Assembly (NCBI RefSeq): GCF_024181385.1
Contig: NZ_CP051305.1
Location: 2,604,001 to 2,668,000 of the forward strand
Direction of reading: 5' to 3'
Length of the DNA stretch: 64,000 nucleotides
Source: Treponema sp. OMZ 798
Lineage (GTDB): Bacteria > Spirochaetota > Spirochaetia > Treponematales > Treponemataceae
Positions 25,190 to 32,773 of the stretch are shown here, piece by piece; the stretch's first letter is position 1, and every line of letters starts with the position of its first letter. The notes under the pieces are model-generated. The model made no database searches. It had not been told where the DNA came from and saw only the letters and a list, made by a program, of their open reading frames with translations. Made by a program: the position numbers and the translations under genes.

Positions 25190-25216
25190 TTATCGGTTAA
25201 TCTTAATCAAAAGTTA
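25190..25216 (-). promoter_or_regulatory. Sigma-28 promoter of flgM
   Basis: Minus strand TAACTTTT - 11 nt - ACCGATAA, close to TAAAGTTT-N11-GCCGATAA. The -10 also sits in a small palindrome AACCGATAATCGGTT (25184-25198). It lies 22 nt before the flgM ATG. Confidence 0.75.
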
Positions 25217-25237
25217 AGGTTTTATTTTTACAAAAGT

Positions 25238-25909
25238 CTATTTTCCTGTAACAAAAACCGAAAACTCCCCCTTTATCGACGGCCTTTTTTCAAAGTTTTG
25301 TAAAACTTCAACTGCCGGCCCCTTGATAATTTCTTCATGGAGTTTTGTAAGCTCCCTCCCCACAATAAGCTCACGGTTACTATCTATTTCGGCAATATCG
25401 GCCAAGAGCTTTACAATTCTATAGGGTGATTCGTATAAAACAAAACCTGCCCCGAAGTCAAAAAGCTCCTGCAGCCTCCGCTTGCGTTTTCCGGCCTTGG
25501 GCGACAAAAAACCTTCAAAAACTACTGTTTTGTCGTATGTTCCTGCTATACTCATGATAGCTCCAAAGGCTGAAGCTCCCGGAATCGGAATTATTGTGTG
25601 CCCTGCCTCCCTCGCCATCCTTACTAAAATAGAGCCCGGGTCGCTGATTGCCGGGGTTCCTGCATCGCTTGCATAGGCGATCTTTTTTCCTTCATCTAAA
25701 AGTTTTACAATTTTTTCGGAGGCTGCCGCTTCATTTACCGCCCTGCATGAAATTAGAGGCTTTGAGATTTCATAATGAGTTAAAAGGCCCAAGGTGTGCC
25801 TTGTGTCCTCACAGGCTATAAAATCGGCTTCTTTAAAAGTCTCCAAAGCTCTAAAACTGATGTCTTTTAGATTGCCTATAGGAGTGGCAACAACAAATAA
25901 AATTCCCAC
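25238..25909 (-). CDS. rsmI: 16S rRNA (cytidine1402-2'-O)-methyltransferase
   Basis: SAM-dependent tetrapyrrole-methylase-fold enzyme that methylates C1402 in the ribosomal P site. Signature segments are LFVVATPIGNLKDIS, ACEDTRHT, ASDAGTPAISDPG and PIPGASAFGAIMSIAG. At 223 residues it is shorter than the usual ~280, lacking the C-terminal domain after the GRELTKLHEE segment; the core is complete, so it is probably active. Confidence 0.93.
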   Translation of the reverse strand: MGILFVVATPIGNLKDISFRALETFKEADFIACEDTRHTLGLLTHYEISKPLISCRAVNEAAASEKIVKLLDEGKKIAYASDAGTPAISDPGSILVRMAREAGHTIIPIPGASAFGAIMSIAGTYDKTVVFEGFLSPKAGKRKRRLQELFDFGAGFVLYESPYRIVKLLADIAEIDSNRELIVGRELTKLHEEIIKGPAVEVLQNFEKRPSIKGEFSVFVTGK

Positions 25910-25955
25910 TTAGTCATTATATCATAGTTTTAGTATTGAATCAATAGAAAAAAAG

Positions 25956-26381
25956 GTGTATGATGTATTTATGACGGATTTACAGCCTTTATCATGGATG
26001 ATATTAGTTTTTATAGGTCTTTTCTTAATTGTATTCGCCTATGTTCTTTTTAGCGCATCTGCAAAGCATGCAAGCGGAAAGAAGATTAGACAAACAGGAG
26101 AAAAAGGTGCTCCCGGCGTCTGCCCTGTCTGCGGTACTGTTTTAGCTCGAGGAGAACAAGTAAAGTCTGCTGTTTATCCCGGTGAAGATGACCGCTTATG
26201 TTATATCTACGGCTGTCCGCATTGTTATCCCAGCTGTGAAAATGAAGTGCATCGTCAGTGTCCTGTCTGCCATAAAACCGTTCCGAATGAAGCCCACCTT
26301 ATTGCAAGGTATTTTGACCGTAGAAAGGGGAAAAAACGGGTCCACATACTGGGCTGCTCTAACTGCCGCTTTATGAGTTAA
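25956..26381 (+). CDS. Membrane-anchored double zinc-ribbon protein
   Basis: A protein of up to 141 residues. It has one N-terminal TM helix (about residues 15-34), then a cytoplasmic part with Cys pairs CPVCG, CPHC.PSC, CPVCH and CSNC that form two or three zinc-ribbon-like sites. The family is not recognised. The start is uncertain: GTG at 25956 or ATG at 25971; neither has a good Shine-Dalgarno. It ends 2 nt before the ABC exporter gene, so the two are probably coupled. It may help assemble or regulate that exporter (inference). Confidence 0.65.
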   Translation: MYDVFMTDLQPLSWMILVFIGLFLIVFAYVLFSASAKHASGKKIRQTGEKGAPGVCPVCGTVLARGEQVKSAVYPGEDDRLCYIYGCPHCYPSCENEVHRQCPVCHKTVPNEAHLIARYFDRRKGKKRVHILGCSNCRFMS

Positions 26382-26383
26382 AA

Positions 26384-28000
26384 ATGAAAAAAAACGCCTT
26401 TGCATCAAAATATTTTTTTAAAAATAAGTTATCATTTTTTTTGGTAATTATTTTAGCTGCAGCGGCTTCTTTATTTAATGTCGGTACGGCTTTTCTATTA
26501 AAACTTATTGCCGATTCGGTTCTCAACTACGAACTGAATAAAATGATTTTTCTTGCAGTCTGCACTGCGGTTTATATTTTTGCGGCCGTTTTATCTGATT
26601 TTTTAGCTCATTATTCTCGTGTTAAATTTTGTAAAAATATTTCCTACCTGCTAAAAAATGACATTATTTTAAGTCTTTTAAATAAAAGCGTTCTTCATAA
26701 AGAAAAAAAATCTTATTCCGATTATCAATCATTATTATTAAACGATGTTTTAAGTTTGGAGCAAAACTATTTTGATGCTCTTTTATCCTGTCTATATCAG
26801 GTTCTTAATTTGGTTTTTTCGTTCTTGTCGGTTTTATACATTCAGCCGATTTTTTTACCCGTAATTTTGCTCATCTGTGTTTTTCCTGTTTTGTTTCCTA
26901 AGCTGACACAAAATAAACTTGAAGGCTTACAAAAAAATAAATCGGACGCCCGTTCGTTTTTTATAAAAAAATTAAGCGATGTATTGAACGGTTTTAGAAC
27001 AATTAAAATGTATGGAGCGGAAGAAGCCGGAACAAAATATTCCGGGAATGCAAATTATGATTATACCCAAGCCGAAATAAAACTTGCAAAGCGTGAAAAT
27101 CTTATTATGTCATCAGCATTCGGGGCAGGGCTTTTAATTATTCTTTTAACATGGGTTTCCGGAGCCTTTTTTATAAGGGCCGGGCTGTTGACCTTTTCCG
27201 GTTTGATAGCCCTTACCAAAATTGCCGAATCGATAGCGGGACCTTTTCAAATTATAGGCGAAAGATATGCCGGTATAATGTCTTCTAAAGCCATCGAAAA
27301 AACTATAAATTCGGTTCTGCAAGAAAAAGAGGAACTTCATAGGTTAAAAGATTTTAAAGAAGTACAAATTAAGGATTGTGTAATTGTTAAAGAAGATAAA
27401 GAATGTTTGAACGTGGAAAATTTAGCCTTACGGATAGGAGATAGAATTCTTGTAACAGGGCTAAGCGGTTCCGGCAAAAGTACCTTACTTAATGTTTTGG
27501 CAGGATTTGAAAAAAATACGGGTAAACTTTATATAGACGGAGTTTTACAAGAAACGGATATTAACCTTTCAAGTTATGTTTTTATGCTGGAGCAAAAAAC
27601 TCATATTTTTGATGCAGGATTAATAGAGAATATTACATTGTTTGATAAGTCAAAAAATACTGCTGCCGAAGATGCAATAAAAAAACTTAATATAGCCTAT
27701 TTAAGCACAAAGCTTGAAAATCAAAAGAAATTTTCAGGCGGAGAAGAACGCCGTATTGATTTTGCAAGGTTGCTTATAAGAAATTTAAGTGAAAAAATAG
27801 TTTTACTTGATGAACCTTTTTCGGGACTGGATGCAGAAAATACCGAGAATATGATAAAAATAATAAACGGTTTAAATCCTAAAATCTTAATTGTAACAAC
27901 ACACGAAGCAGAAAAATTAGGCGGCTTAAACTATAACCGCCTTTTAAAAATCGAGAATACCGAAATAAAACCATTGAAATTTTTAGCAAATAAAATATAA
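26384..28000 (+). CDS. ABC exporter (fused membrane and ATPase domains)
   Basis: A 538-residue half-transporter. About six TM helices lie in the first ~310 residues, followed by an ATPase domain: Walker A GLSGSGKST, signature FSGGEERR, Walker B IVLLDEP, switch histidine TTHE. It works as a dimer, either homodimeric or with another half-transporter. The layout resembles CydC/peptide exporters, but nothing shows the substrate. It begins 2 nt after the zinc-ribbon gene with no Shine-Dalgarno of its own, so translation is probably coupled. Confidence 0.85.
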   Translation: MKKNAFASKYFFKNKLSFFLVIILAAAASLFNVGTAFLLKLIADSVLNYELNKMIFLAVCTAVYIFAAVLSDFLAHYSRVKFCKNISYLLKNDIILSLLNKSVLHKEKKSYSDYQSLLLNDVLSLEQNYFDALLSCLYQVLNLVFSFLSVLYIQPIFLPVILLICVFPVLFPKLTQNKLEGLQKNKSDARSFFIKKLSDVLNGFRTIKMYGAEEAGTKYSGNANYDYTQAEIKLAKRENLIMSSAFGAGLLIILLTWVSGAFFIRAGLLTFSGLIALTKIAESIAGPFQIIGERYAGIMSSKAIEKTINSVLQEKEELHRLKDFKEVQIKDCVIVKEDKECLNVENLALRIGDRILVTGLSGSGKSTLLNVLAGFEKNTGKLYIDGVLQETDINLSSYVFMLEQKTHIFDAGLIENITLFDKSKNTAAEDAIKKLNIAYLSTKLENQKKFSGGEERRIDFARLLIRNLSEKIVLLDEPFSGLDAENTENMIKIINGLNPKILIVTTHEAEKLGGLNYNRLLKIENTEIKPLKFLANKI

Positions 28001-28026
28001 TTAAAGATAGAATTGGAGTATCCATA

Positions 28027-30189
28027 ATGAAGCAAATAAAGAAAAAAGTATTAGCCCTTATAAAAGTTTTTATTATGACAGCCATATGTATGCTGCCGTT
28101 GTTATTTGTAAGTCCTCTTATAGCAGAAGAAACTTATGAAGCACAGGTACTGCGCCGGGAGGCCGAAAAAGGACATGCCGGGGCTCAGTACGACCTTGGC
28201 TTCATGTATAAGGAAGGCCGGGGTGTAGAGCAAAGTTATGAACAAGCTGTCTATTGGTATAATAAAGCTGCTGAACAGGGATTTGCCGAGGCACAGAATA
28301 ATCTCGGCTTTATGCATAAGGAAGGTCTGGGTGTAGAGCAGAGTTATGAACAAGCCGTTTACTGGTATGGAAAGGCTGCAGAACAGAAACTTGCTGAGGC
28401 ACAGTTTAATCTTGGAAATATGTACTTTGACGGCTTAGGTCTTGCAAAAAACGCCGAAAAAGCCGCAGAATGGTACCTAAAAGCAGCGGACCAAGGGCTG
28501 GCAAAGGCAGCGAATAAACTCGGCTGGATGCACCACAAGGGTGTCGGGGTTCGGCAAAATGATGAGAAAGCAGTCTACTGGCACCGCAAAGCAGCGGAAC
28601 AGGGAGATGCCGAAGGACAGTTTAATCTTGGCTGGCTTTATTATGAGGGAATAGGGGTAAAAAAAGATTATAAGAAAGCTGTAGAATGGTTTGCTAAGGC
28701 TGCGGAGCAGGGGCTGGCTGAGGCACAATACCAACTTGGAAAGATGAGCCAAGAAGGACAGGGTAGAGTTCAAGATTATACTCTTGCTGCCGAATACTTT
28801 AGTAAAGCAGCAAAACAGGGACATAAGAGGGCGCAAGCAAAGCTTAAGGAATTGGAAGATCGGATAAATAAAAATAGTAAGCCCTTATTGATTATAGATA
28901 AAGACGGTACTCTCACCGGAGTTACCGATAAATCAAAACTGAAAGGAAAACTTGTTCTTCCTGCTGAGGTAAAAAAAATCTCTAACTGGGTTTTTTCCGA
29001 TTGTATCGGCCTAACGGAAATCTACTTATCGGCAAACCTTACTAAAATCGCCGATAATGTTTTTTCCGGCTGCACTAGTTTAACAAAGATAGACTTTTCT
29101 TCTTGTAAACATCTTACCGAAATCGGCGTAAGGGCTTTTTCCGATTGTACGAGTTTAGCAAAGGCGGATCTTTCTTCTTGTACACGTCTTACAGGAATCG
29201 GTATGGTTGCTTTTAACGGCTGTATCGGCTTAACTGAAGTCCGATTTCCTTCAAGTCTCACCGAAATCGGCGGATGGGTTTTTTCCGGCTGTAAGGGTTT
29301 AACAAAAGTAGATCTTTCTTCCTGCACACATCTTAAGGAAATCGGTGAACAGGTTTTTGAAGGTTGTACCGGCTTAACTGAAGTCCGTTTACCTGCAAGC
29401 CTTACGGAAATCGGAGAATTGGCTTTTGCACACTGCAGCAATTTGCATACGTTGACAGTCAACCCTGCAAATCCTGTTTACGTCAGCAAAGATAATGTTA
29501 TATATGCAAAAAATATGAAGAAACTTGTATGTGCGGCCGGCGGTATTAGAAAAGTTTACATACCCGATACGGTTACCGAAATCGGCAAAAGAGCTTTTGA
29601 AAGCTGTACTGGCTTAGTGGAAATTAGTTTCCCTGTCAATCTTACAGAAATCGGAGAGCGATCTTTTTCCGGTTGTACGAGTTTAGTCAGGATAGACCTT
29701 TCTTCTTGTATAAGTGTTACGAAAATCGAAAAAAGAGCTTTTGAAGACTGTATCGGTTTAGCAGAAATTAATTTTCCTGTAAATCTTACCGAAATCGGAG
29801 AGCGATCTTTTTCCGGTTGTACAGGTTTAGTAAAGATAAATCTTTCATCATGTACAAGTCTTAAGGAAATCGGTGAATGGGCTTTTTCCGGTTGCACAAG
29901 TTTAGCAAATGTAGATCTTTTTGCTTGTACAAGCCTTACAGAAATCGGAAAATGGGCTTTTTCCGGTTGTAAAGGTTTAACCAAGATAGACCTATCTGCT
30001 TGTACAAGCCTTACGGAAATCGGTGAATGGGGTTTTTCCGGCTGTACTCACTTAAGCGAAATCAGTTTGCCTGCAAGTCTTACCTTTATTGGACCGAAGG
30101 CTTTTAAATATATTTCACCTAGTGTAAAGTTTAATATACCGAACAAAAAGGTAGAAAAACTGCTTAAAGGTAGTACCAATGCTTCCTAG
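28027..30189 (+). CDS. Sel1-repeat / BspA-type leucine-rich-repeat fusion protein
   Basis: A 720-residue exported protein with a signal peptide (cleavage near VSPLIA). Residues ~38-285 contain about seven 36-residue Sel1 repeats (pattern AEAQYNLG.MY..G.GV...Y..A..WY.KAAEQG). Residues ~300-700 are LRR_5/BspA-like repeats of 23 residues (LTEIG..AF.GC.GL..V.L). One irregular unit (AHCSNLHTLTVNPANPVYVS to KKVYIPDTV) splits the LRR block, as in BspA proteins. BspA-like LRRs mediate adhesion; Sel1 repeats act as protein scaffolds. The DNA repeats make long antisense open frames that are not genes. Confidence 0.88.
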   Translation: MKQIKKKVLALIKVFIMTAICMLPLLFVSPLIAEETYEAQVLRREAEKGHAGAQYDLGFMYKEGRGVEQSYEQAVYWYNKAAEQGFAEAQNNLGFMHKEGLGVEQSYEQAVYWYGKAAEQKLAEAQFNLGNMYFDGLGLAKNAEKAAEWYLKAADQGLAKAANKLGWMHHKGVGVRQNDEKAVYWHRKAAEQGDAEGQFNLGWLYYEGIGVKKDYKKAVEWFAKAAEQGLAEAQYQLGKMSQEGQGRVQDYTLAAEYFSKAAKQGHKRAQAKLKELEDRINKNSKPLLIIDKDGTLTGVTDKSKLKGKLVLPAEVKKISNWVFSDCIGLTEIYLSANLTKIADNVFSGCTSLTKIDFSSCKHLTEIGVRAFSDCTSLAKADLSSCTRLTGIGMVAFNGCIGLTEVRFPSSLTEIGGWVFSGCKGLTKVDLSSCTHLKEIGEQVFEGCTGLTEVRLPASLTEIGELAFAHCSNLHTLTVNPANPVYVSKDNVIYAKNMKKLVCAAGGIRKVYIPDTVTEIGKRAFESCTGLVEISFPVNLTEIGERSFSGCTSLVRIDLSSCISVTKIEKRAFEDCIGLAEINFPVNLTEIGERSFSGCTGLVKINLSSCTSLKEIGEWAFSGCTSLANVDLFACTSLTEIGKWAFSGCKGLTKIDLSACTSLTEIGEWGFSGCTHLSEISLPASLTFIGPKAFKYISPSVKFNIPNKKVEKLLKGSTNAS

Positions 30190-30240
30190 TTTTTATGTCA
30201 TAGGCGGCTTATTGATTTTGCACGATTGCCTATAATAACT

Positions 30241-31230
30241 TTAAAACTGAGGTACAACCTCTCCGGCTGTTTCTCCCCGATGGTTTTTAATGCTTTTATC
30301 GGCAATGTTGTCGAAATATTCGTAATCAGACTCAGCGATTACTCCGAGTTTTTTTAACAAGTGAACCAAAACGATATCTCTTGTCTTTGAAATTCCGTCA
30401 TAGACTTTGATTGCTATTCCGTATTTTTTATCGGGTAAAAGGCCGCCGAAGTATCCGTTTGCTCCGGATTTTACGACGAGTTTGCCCGGGTATTTTTTGA
30501 CCAGGAGGTGGTCGATTCTATCCGTGCCGGAAGTGTATTCGGAACAGGCTGTTATGGACTCTATGATGTCTTTTGCATGGCTAGACAAATTTTGAGGAAG
30601 GTTTTCGTAGTCGGCCATTCTTGCCATTCCGAATGCAAAATTGTAAAGGGGCAGGGAGTGGACGGGAACACCGCAGCCGTCAACCGAGATGTTATCACCC
30701 GGAATTTTGCAATCACAGATTAGTTCTATCATTTCCCTTATTTTTTGTTGAACGGGGTGATGCGGCTTGTAATAATCCTCAGTGGAAGCCTTCATCAATA
30801 CGGCAGCCGTCAGCATACCGGAATGCTTACCGCTGCAATTATTGTGTATATCGCGGGGTTTTTCGTTATTTATCTTCATCTGCAACTCTACTTCACGTTT
30901 AAAAGGGTAGTGAGGGCCGCACTTTAAGGCTCTTTCATCAAGACCGATCTTGTTTAGTATTCCGGTTACGGTTTTAATATGAAAATCCTCGCCCGAATGC
31001 GAGGCGCAGATTTGAGCTATTTCTTCGCGGCTTAAATTGAATTTTTCCTTAGCCCCAAGCGAAAGAGGTACCATCGCCTGAAAAAGTTTTGCACTTGAAC
31101 GCGGAAAAGACACTTCCTTGGTATCTCCTGCCGAGAACACAATGTTTCCGTTCTTATCGACTACGGCTATTGAACCGAATGTGTAAAGGTCTTCAATTTT
31201 GCCCCTGTAAGATTTTAAAAGTATTTCCAT
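30241..31230 (-). CDS. Asparaginase II family protein
   Basis: A 329-residue member of the asparaginase_II family. Conserved stretches are FPRSSAKLFQA, CASHSGEDFH, DIHNNCSGKHSGML, SVDGCGVPVHSLPL and VVKSGANGYFGG. It is expected to deamidate L-asparagine, although few members have been assayed. No signal peptide is seen. The start overlaps the end of a VapB-type antitoxin gene by 16 nt, with AAGGA upstream of the ATG inside that gene, so expression should be coupled to the antitoxin transcript. Confidence 0.87.
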   Translation of the reverse strand: MEILLKSYRGKIEDLYTFGSIAVVDKNGNIVFSAGDTKEVSFPRSSAKLFQAMVPLSLGAKEKFNLSREEIAQICASHSGEDFHIKTVTGILNKIGLDERALKCGPHYPFKREVELQMKINNEKPRDIHNNCSGKHSGMLTAAVLMKASTEDYYKPHHPVQQKIREMIELICDCKIPGDNISVDGCGVPVHSLPLYNFAFGMARMADYENLPQNLSSHAKDIIESITACSEYTSGTDRIDHLLVKKYPGKLVVKSGANGYFGGLLPDKKYGIAIKVYDGISKTRDIVLVHLLKKLGVIAESDYEYFDNIADKSIKNHRGETAGEVVPQF

Positions 31231-31421
31231 CTTTTTATCCTTAAATTATCAAGATCTATGTCTAAGTTGCATTTGCCAAAATAGTTTTTTAGGTCTTGAA
31301 TTTGATACTTTTTTATTAAGTTATCAAGAGCAACTTCAATAAGCTCTGTTTTGGTTTTTATTTTTGTCAATGCGAATGCTTTTTGAATTTTTGAATCATT
31401 TAATACAATAGTTGTTCTCAT
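31215..31421 (-). CDS. vapB: VapB-type antitoxin without adjacent VapC toxin
   Basis: A 68-residue protein with the VapB architecture: N-terminal ribbon-helix-helix strand MRTTIVLND, helices KTKTELIEVALDNLIKKY and a short toxin-wrapping tail YFGKCNLDIDLDNLR. GGAGG stands 5 nt before the ATG at 31421; the in-frame ATG at 31433 is inferior. The usual vapC (PIN-domain) gene is missing; asparaginase overlaps instead. A strong promoter spanned by an inverted repeat lies just upstream. Confidence 0.8.
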   Translation of the reverse strand: MRTTIVLNDSKIQKAFALTKIKTKTELIEVALDNLIKKYQIQDLKNYFGKCNLDIDLDNLRIKRWKYF

Positions 31422-31431
31422 CTTATCCTCC

Positions 31432-31484
31432 ATGCATAATTTTACTATAGTTTATACATATAGTCAATAATGGTTATTATGCAT
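31432..31484 (-). promoter_or_regulatory. Promoter and probable operator of the vapB-asparaginase operon
   Basis: Minus strand TTGACT (31462-31467) - 17 nt - TAAAAT (31439-31444). The inverted repeat ATGCATAAT (31432-31440) / ATTATGCAT (31476-31484) brackets the promoter; each arm contains the palindrome ATGCAT. This is the arrangement expected for autorepression by a ribbon-helix-helix antitoxin. Confidence 0.7.
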
Positions 31485-31530
31485 AAAAATTTCTATTTAA
31501 AAAATAAGAATTTAATCCGATAATTAGTAT

Positions 31531-32670
31531 ATGCAAAAAAGTAAGTTTTTATTGATTGTTATTGTTTTTTTTTCTGTTTTTCTTGAAGCTGAAGACTTAA
31601 GCATTTCAAGGGAAGATTTGCTTGTTATACAAAACCCCAAGGGCGGTTATCATTTATACATAAGAGCTAAGGCCGATATAAAAAGTGTACTTTTAACCGA
31701 GACAACAAAGGATCCCGATTTAAAGTTGGATAATTATGCCTACCGTGATCCCAATTATAATGAAATAAACGGAGACGAAAAACGCCTTTTAAACGGCGAG
31801 TTTTTACTGCCCGAAAAAAAGCTTTACAGCCTTATAGATTCGACTCCCGAAATAAATACCCCTCTGGGTGAAGCCTATCATATTTGGATTCCCTATGTAG
31901 TTTTTTACGGATATGATTGGTCTCGCAGCGGTGAGGTCGAAGTAAAGGATGGAACCTTTTTTAATATCCGAACCTTTTCAAAACCTTATGGGGATTATAC
32001 GGGAACTTTTCAGGATAACCCCTTTACTTTGAGAGTAACTCAAAAGCCCGTCAAAGAAGATCCTCCCCCCGATCTTGCCTACAGCGATGAGGCTGTAAAA
32101 ACCTTTACCGACCTGGCCGACAGTACTGAAGGAGAGATGATTTATGCAAAGGGCCCTGAGGATATTCTCCCAATTATAAAAGAAATTTTAAAAAAGGGAG
32201 ATAAAGATCATCTTGATTTACTCTTTGCGTTAGACTCCACTGAAAGCATGATGGATGATATTGCAGAGGTGCGTAAAAACATAAGCTCAATGCTTGGCGA
32301 CATTCTTCCTCAATATAAAACTTATAGAATTGCTTTGATTTTGTACAAGGATTATCATGAAGATTTTTTGGTGAGAGAGGCTTGCGTTTTTACGGATAAC
32401 TTAAAAAAGTTTGAAAAAGCCCTTTACGGTTTTAAAGTTTTCGGCGGAAGAGATATTCCCGAAGCTGTCTATGAGGGCATCTTCTTGGGACTTCGTCAGT
32501 CATGGCGTGCTTTGGATGCCGATGTGGATAAAAAGTTAATTTTGATAGGCGATGCCCCTCCTCATCCCAGACCCCGCGGAAAGGTAACAAAAGAAAATGT
32601 AGATAAACTCGCCGCCGATAAGGGCGTAAAAATTTACCCGATAATACTGCCTCATAGTTTATCGTATTAG
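31531..32670 (+). CDS. Exported von Willebrand factor A domain protein
   Basis: A 379-residue protein with signal peptide (cleavage near VFLEA). The N-terminal ~180 residues are unrecognised. The C-terminal vWA domain begins about residue 228 with MIDAS-like motif D235-S-T-E-S239 (Thr in place of the first Ser of DxSxS), then ILYKDYHEDF and the GGRDIPEAVYEGI loop. The domain binds a divalent metal and usually a protein ligand. Divergent from the vapB promoter. Function unknown. Confidence 0.8.
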   Translation: MQKSKFLLIVIVFFSVFLEAEDLSISREDLLVIQNPKGGYHLYIRAKADIKSVLLTETTKDPDLKLDNYAYRDPNYNEINGDEKRLLNGEFLLPEKKLYSLIDSTPEINTPLGEAYHIWIPYVVFYGYDWSRSGEVEVKDGTFFNIRTFSKPYGDYTGTFQDNPFTLRVTQKPVKEDPPPDLAYSDEAVKTFTDLADSTEGEMIYAKGPEDILPIIKEILKKGDKDHLDLLFALDSTESMMDDIAEVRKNISSMLGDILPQYKTYRIALILYKDYHEDFLVREACVFTDNLKKFEKALYGFKVFGGRDIPEAVYEGIFLGLRQSWRALDADVDKKLILIGDAPPHPRPRGKVTKENVDKLAADKGVKIYPIILPHSLSY

Positions 32671-32773
32671 AGGTTTTTTAGGCAATTAGTTAAGCCTTCT
32701 CCTACTTTTATTTTTTCCCCTTATGTGATAAAATATTACCTCGCTAAAAAATTTTCGGTAAGAGGAGGAAAAG

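Noticed and set aside
28130..28860. Regularly spaced repeats suggesting a CRISPR array
   Set aside because: The period is 108 bp, in frame, and encodes Sel1 repeats; no short identical repeats with variable spacers.
29022..29984. Long antisense open frames within the LRR part of the Sel1/BspA gene
   Set aside because: The DNA repeats make the antisense frame open by periodicity; there is no Shine-Dalgarno and no family match.
30200..30233. Inverted repeat ATAGGC/GCCTAT between the Sel1/BspA gene and asparaginase
   Set aside because: The stem is short (6 bp) with a 22-nt loop and no T-run; too weak to call a terminator.
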